Shown in pieces: positions 63,504-64,000 of a stretch of 64,000 nucleotides of DNA (the stretch's first letter is position 1; every line of letters starts with the position of its first letter). The notes beneath the pieces were generated by a model. It saw only the letters and a program-made list of their open reading frames with translations. It was not told the origin of the DNA and did no database searches. The translations under genes and the position numbers were made by a program. Source of the DNA: Shewanella litoralis (GTDB lineage Bacteria > Pseudomonadota > Gammaproteobacteria > Enterobacterales > Shewanellaceae); contig NZ_WSRZ01000008.1 in the NCBI RefSeq assembly GCF_009828585.1, positions 62,001 through 126,000 on the forward strand, given 5' to 3'.

Positions 63504-64000
63504 AATAGGAAAATCTCGTTGGTTGCATTTGAATATACGTCTAGACGTCTATTTTAGTCGAAATCGAAATCGATAACACCCCCCAATACGAATTTAACTT
63601 CATAATTGTGCATTAGTTCAGATGTTTTTTTTATGTGCAGCATGCTTGTTTGTCGTGGTGACTAATTAATTTATTGACTCAAAACAAGTTATTGTCTTTA
63701 TGTTGTGGCATTTGGTAGTTCACATTAGTGTTAATTGAACAATATTTTTAGCGTTTGGCATCATTGTGCAGTGAGATATAGGCTGATATTGAACAGCCGT
63801 GTCTATTTTGGCTATGGAGTGTCAATAATTCATTACTGTGGATGTGTAGCCTGGGACGCACAGTCTTTATTGAGAAAAATATCCATTTACAGCGTTGTAT
63901 CGCATGAGTGGGAAGGGGAAGATGACGTAAATAACCCGAACTCGAGCTAATAACAGGTTTTCAAACAGCCCTTTGTCTCTTTCACTGTGTTGAATGAACT
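63504..64000. other. metK upstream region to the end of the window
   Basis: Apart from the MetJ boxes at 63535 I see nothing I can support. A 71-aa frame at 63735-63950 starts with a non-ATG codon without a ribosome-binding site and reads as unlikely protein. The plus strand may hold the promoter of a gene beyond the window. Confidence 0.45.
63535..63550 (-). promoter_or_regulatory. MetJ operator (two tandem met boxes)
   Basis: ATACGTCT and AGACGTCT stand next to each other; the second is the exact 8-bp met-box consensus and the first differs at two positions. A third, weak box could follow. They overlap the expected metK promoter, 30 bp before its start, so repression by MetJ with S-adenosylmethionine is likely. 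Confidence 0.85.

Noticed and set aside
63735-63950. 71-aa open frame at the window's right end
   Set aside because: Non-ATG start without a ribosome-binding site and unlikely amino acid content.
1-64000. CRISPR array, tRNA, rRNA, prophage or transposase genes
   Set aside because: No direct-repeat array, cloverleaf with a CCA end, rRNA segment, integrase or transposase was recognised on either strand.

Overview
The window looks like chromosomal DNA of a low-to-moderate GC marine gammaproteobacterium, most probably Shewanella. The evidence is gene content and order: a split cysJIH / cobA-cysDN-permease-cysC sulfate assimilation locus, narQP divergent from a pentaheme nrfA, Shewanella-style small proteins and a DUF3581 protein. 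No plasmid or phage genes, transposase, rRNA, tRNA or CRISPR array were seen. The species assignment is inference; no database search was possible.

Layout. 0-5.2 kb (minus strand): DUF3581 protein, a PAS-GGDEF diguanylate cyclase and the proton-translocating transhydrogenase pntAB. 5.6-19.4 kb: sulfate assimilation in two plus-strand blocks. cysJIH makes sulfite and sulfide. cobA supplies the siroheme precursor, and cysD, cysN, an SLC13/TrkA-C permease and cysC import and activate sulfate. Between the blocks lie an 826-bp gap with a near-perfect FliA promoter and two hairpins, an unknown 574-aa anchored protein, and outer-membrane phospholipase A. 19.5-24.8 kb (minus): M19 dipeptidase, the csdA/csdE cysteine desulfurase pair, a Tas-like aldo/keto reductase, a GNAT protein and yjjX. 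25-36 kb: a DGSGSI-repeat solenoid protein, RNase HI with a viroplasmin domain, an M1 aminopeptidase lipoprotein, a def/COG3014/lpoB cluster, a WD40 lipoprotein with slyX, fkpA, zntB and yacL.

36-45 kb: narQP diverging from nrfA (nitrate/nitrite sensing and nitrite ammonification), then glnK-amtB behind a predicted NtrC/sigma-54 promoter, so nitrite reduction and ammonium uptake are adjacent. A transglutaminase-like/TPR lipoprotein and a family-3 solute-binding protein follow. 45.6-53.8 kb: aroG-type DAHP synthase with a Phe/Tyr-rich upstream ORF, an Atm1-type ABC exporter, several small proteins, an FMN glutamate-synthase-like protein, a DUF5610 protein and fpr. 54-58.9 kb: a ferric-iron ABC importer behind a Fur box, and a DyP peroxidase. 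59-63.5 kb: argR with an ARG box, a META lipoprotein, two GNAT proteins, and metK with MetJ boxes.

The most unusual non-coding content is a family of about 265-bp, non-coding, terminally inverted elements. Four are full length (42288, 47156, 50379, 61034) and two are internally deleted (10110, 49452). Each full copy has about 25-bp terminal inverted repeats enclosing two hairpins whose loops carry inverted copies of a GAAAGGGAAYAACCAT-like motif, clearest in three of the four copies. All lie between genes, several within 30 bp of a start or stop codon. They resemble MITEs or mobile RNA-structure elements.
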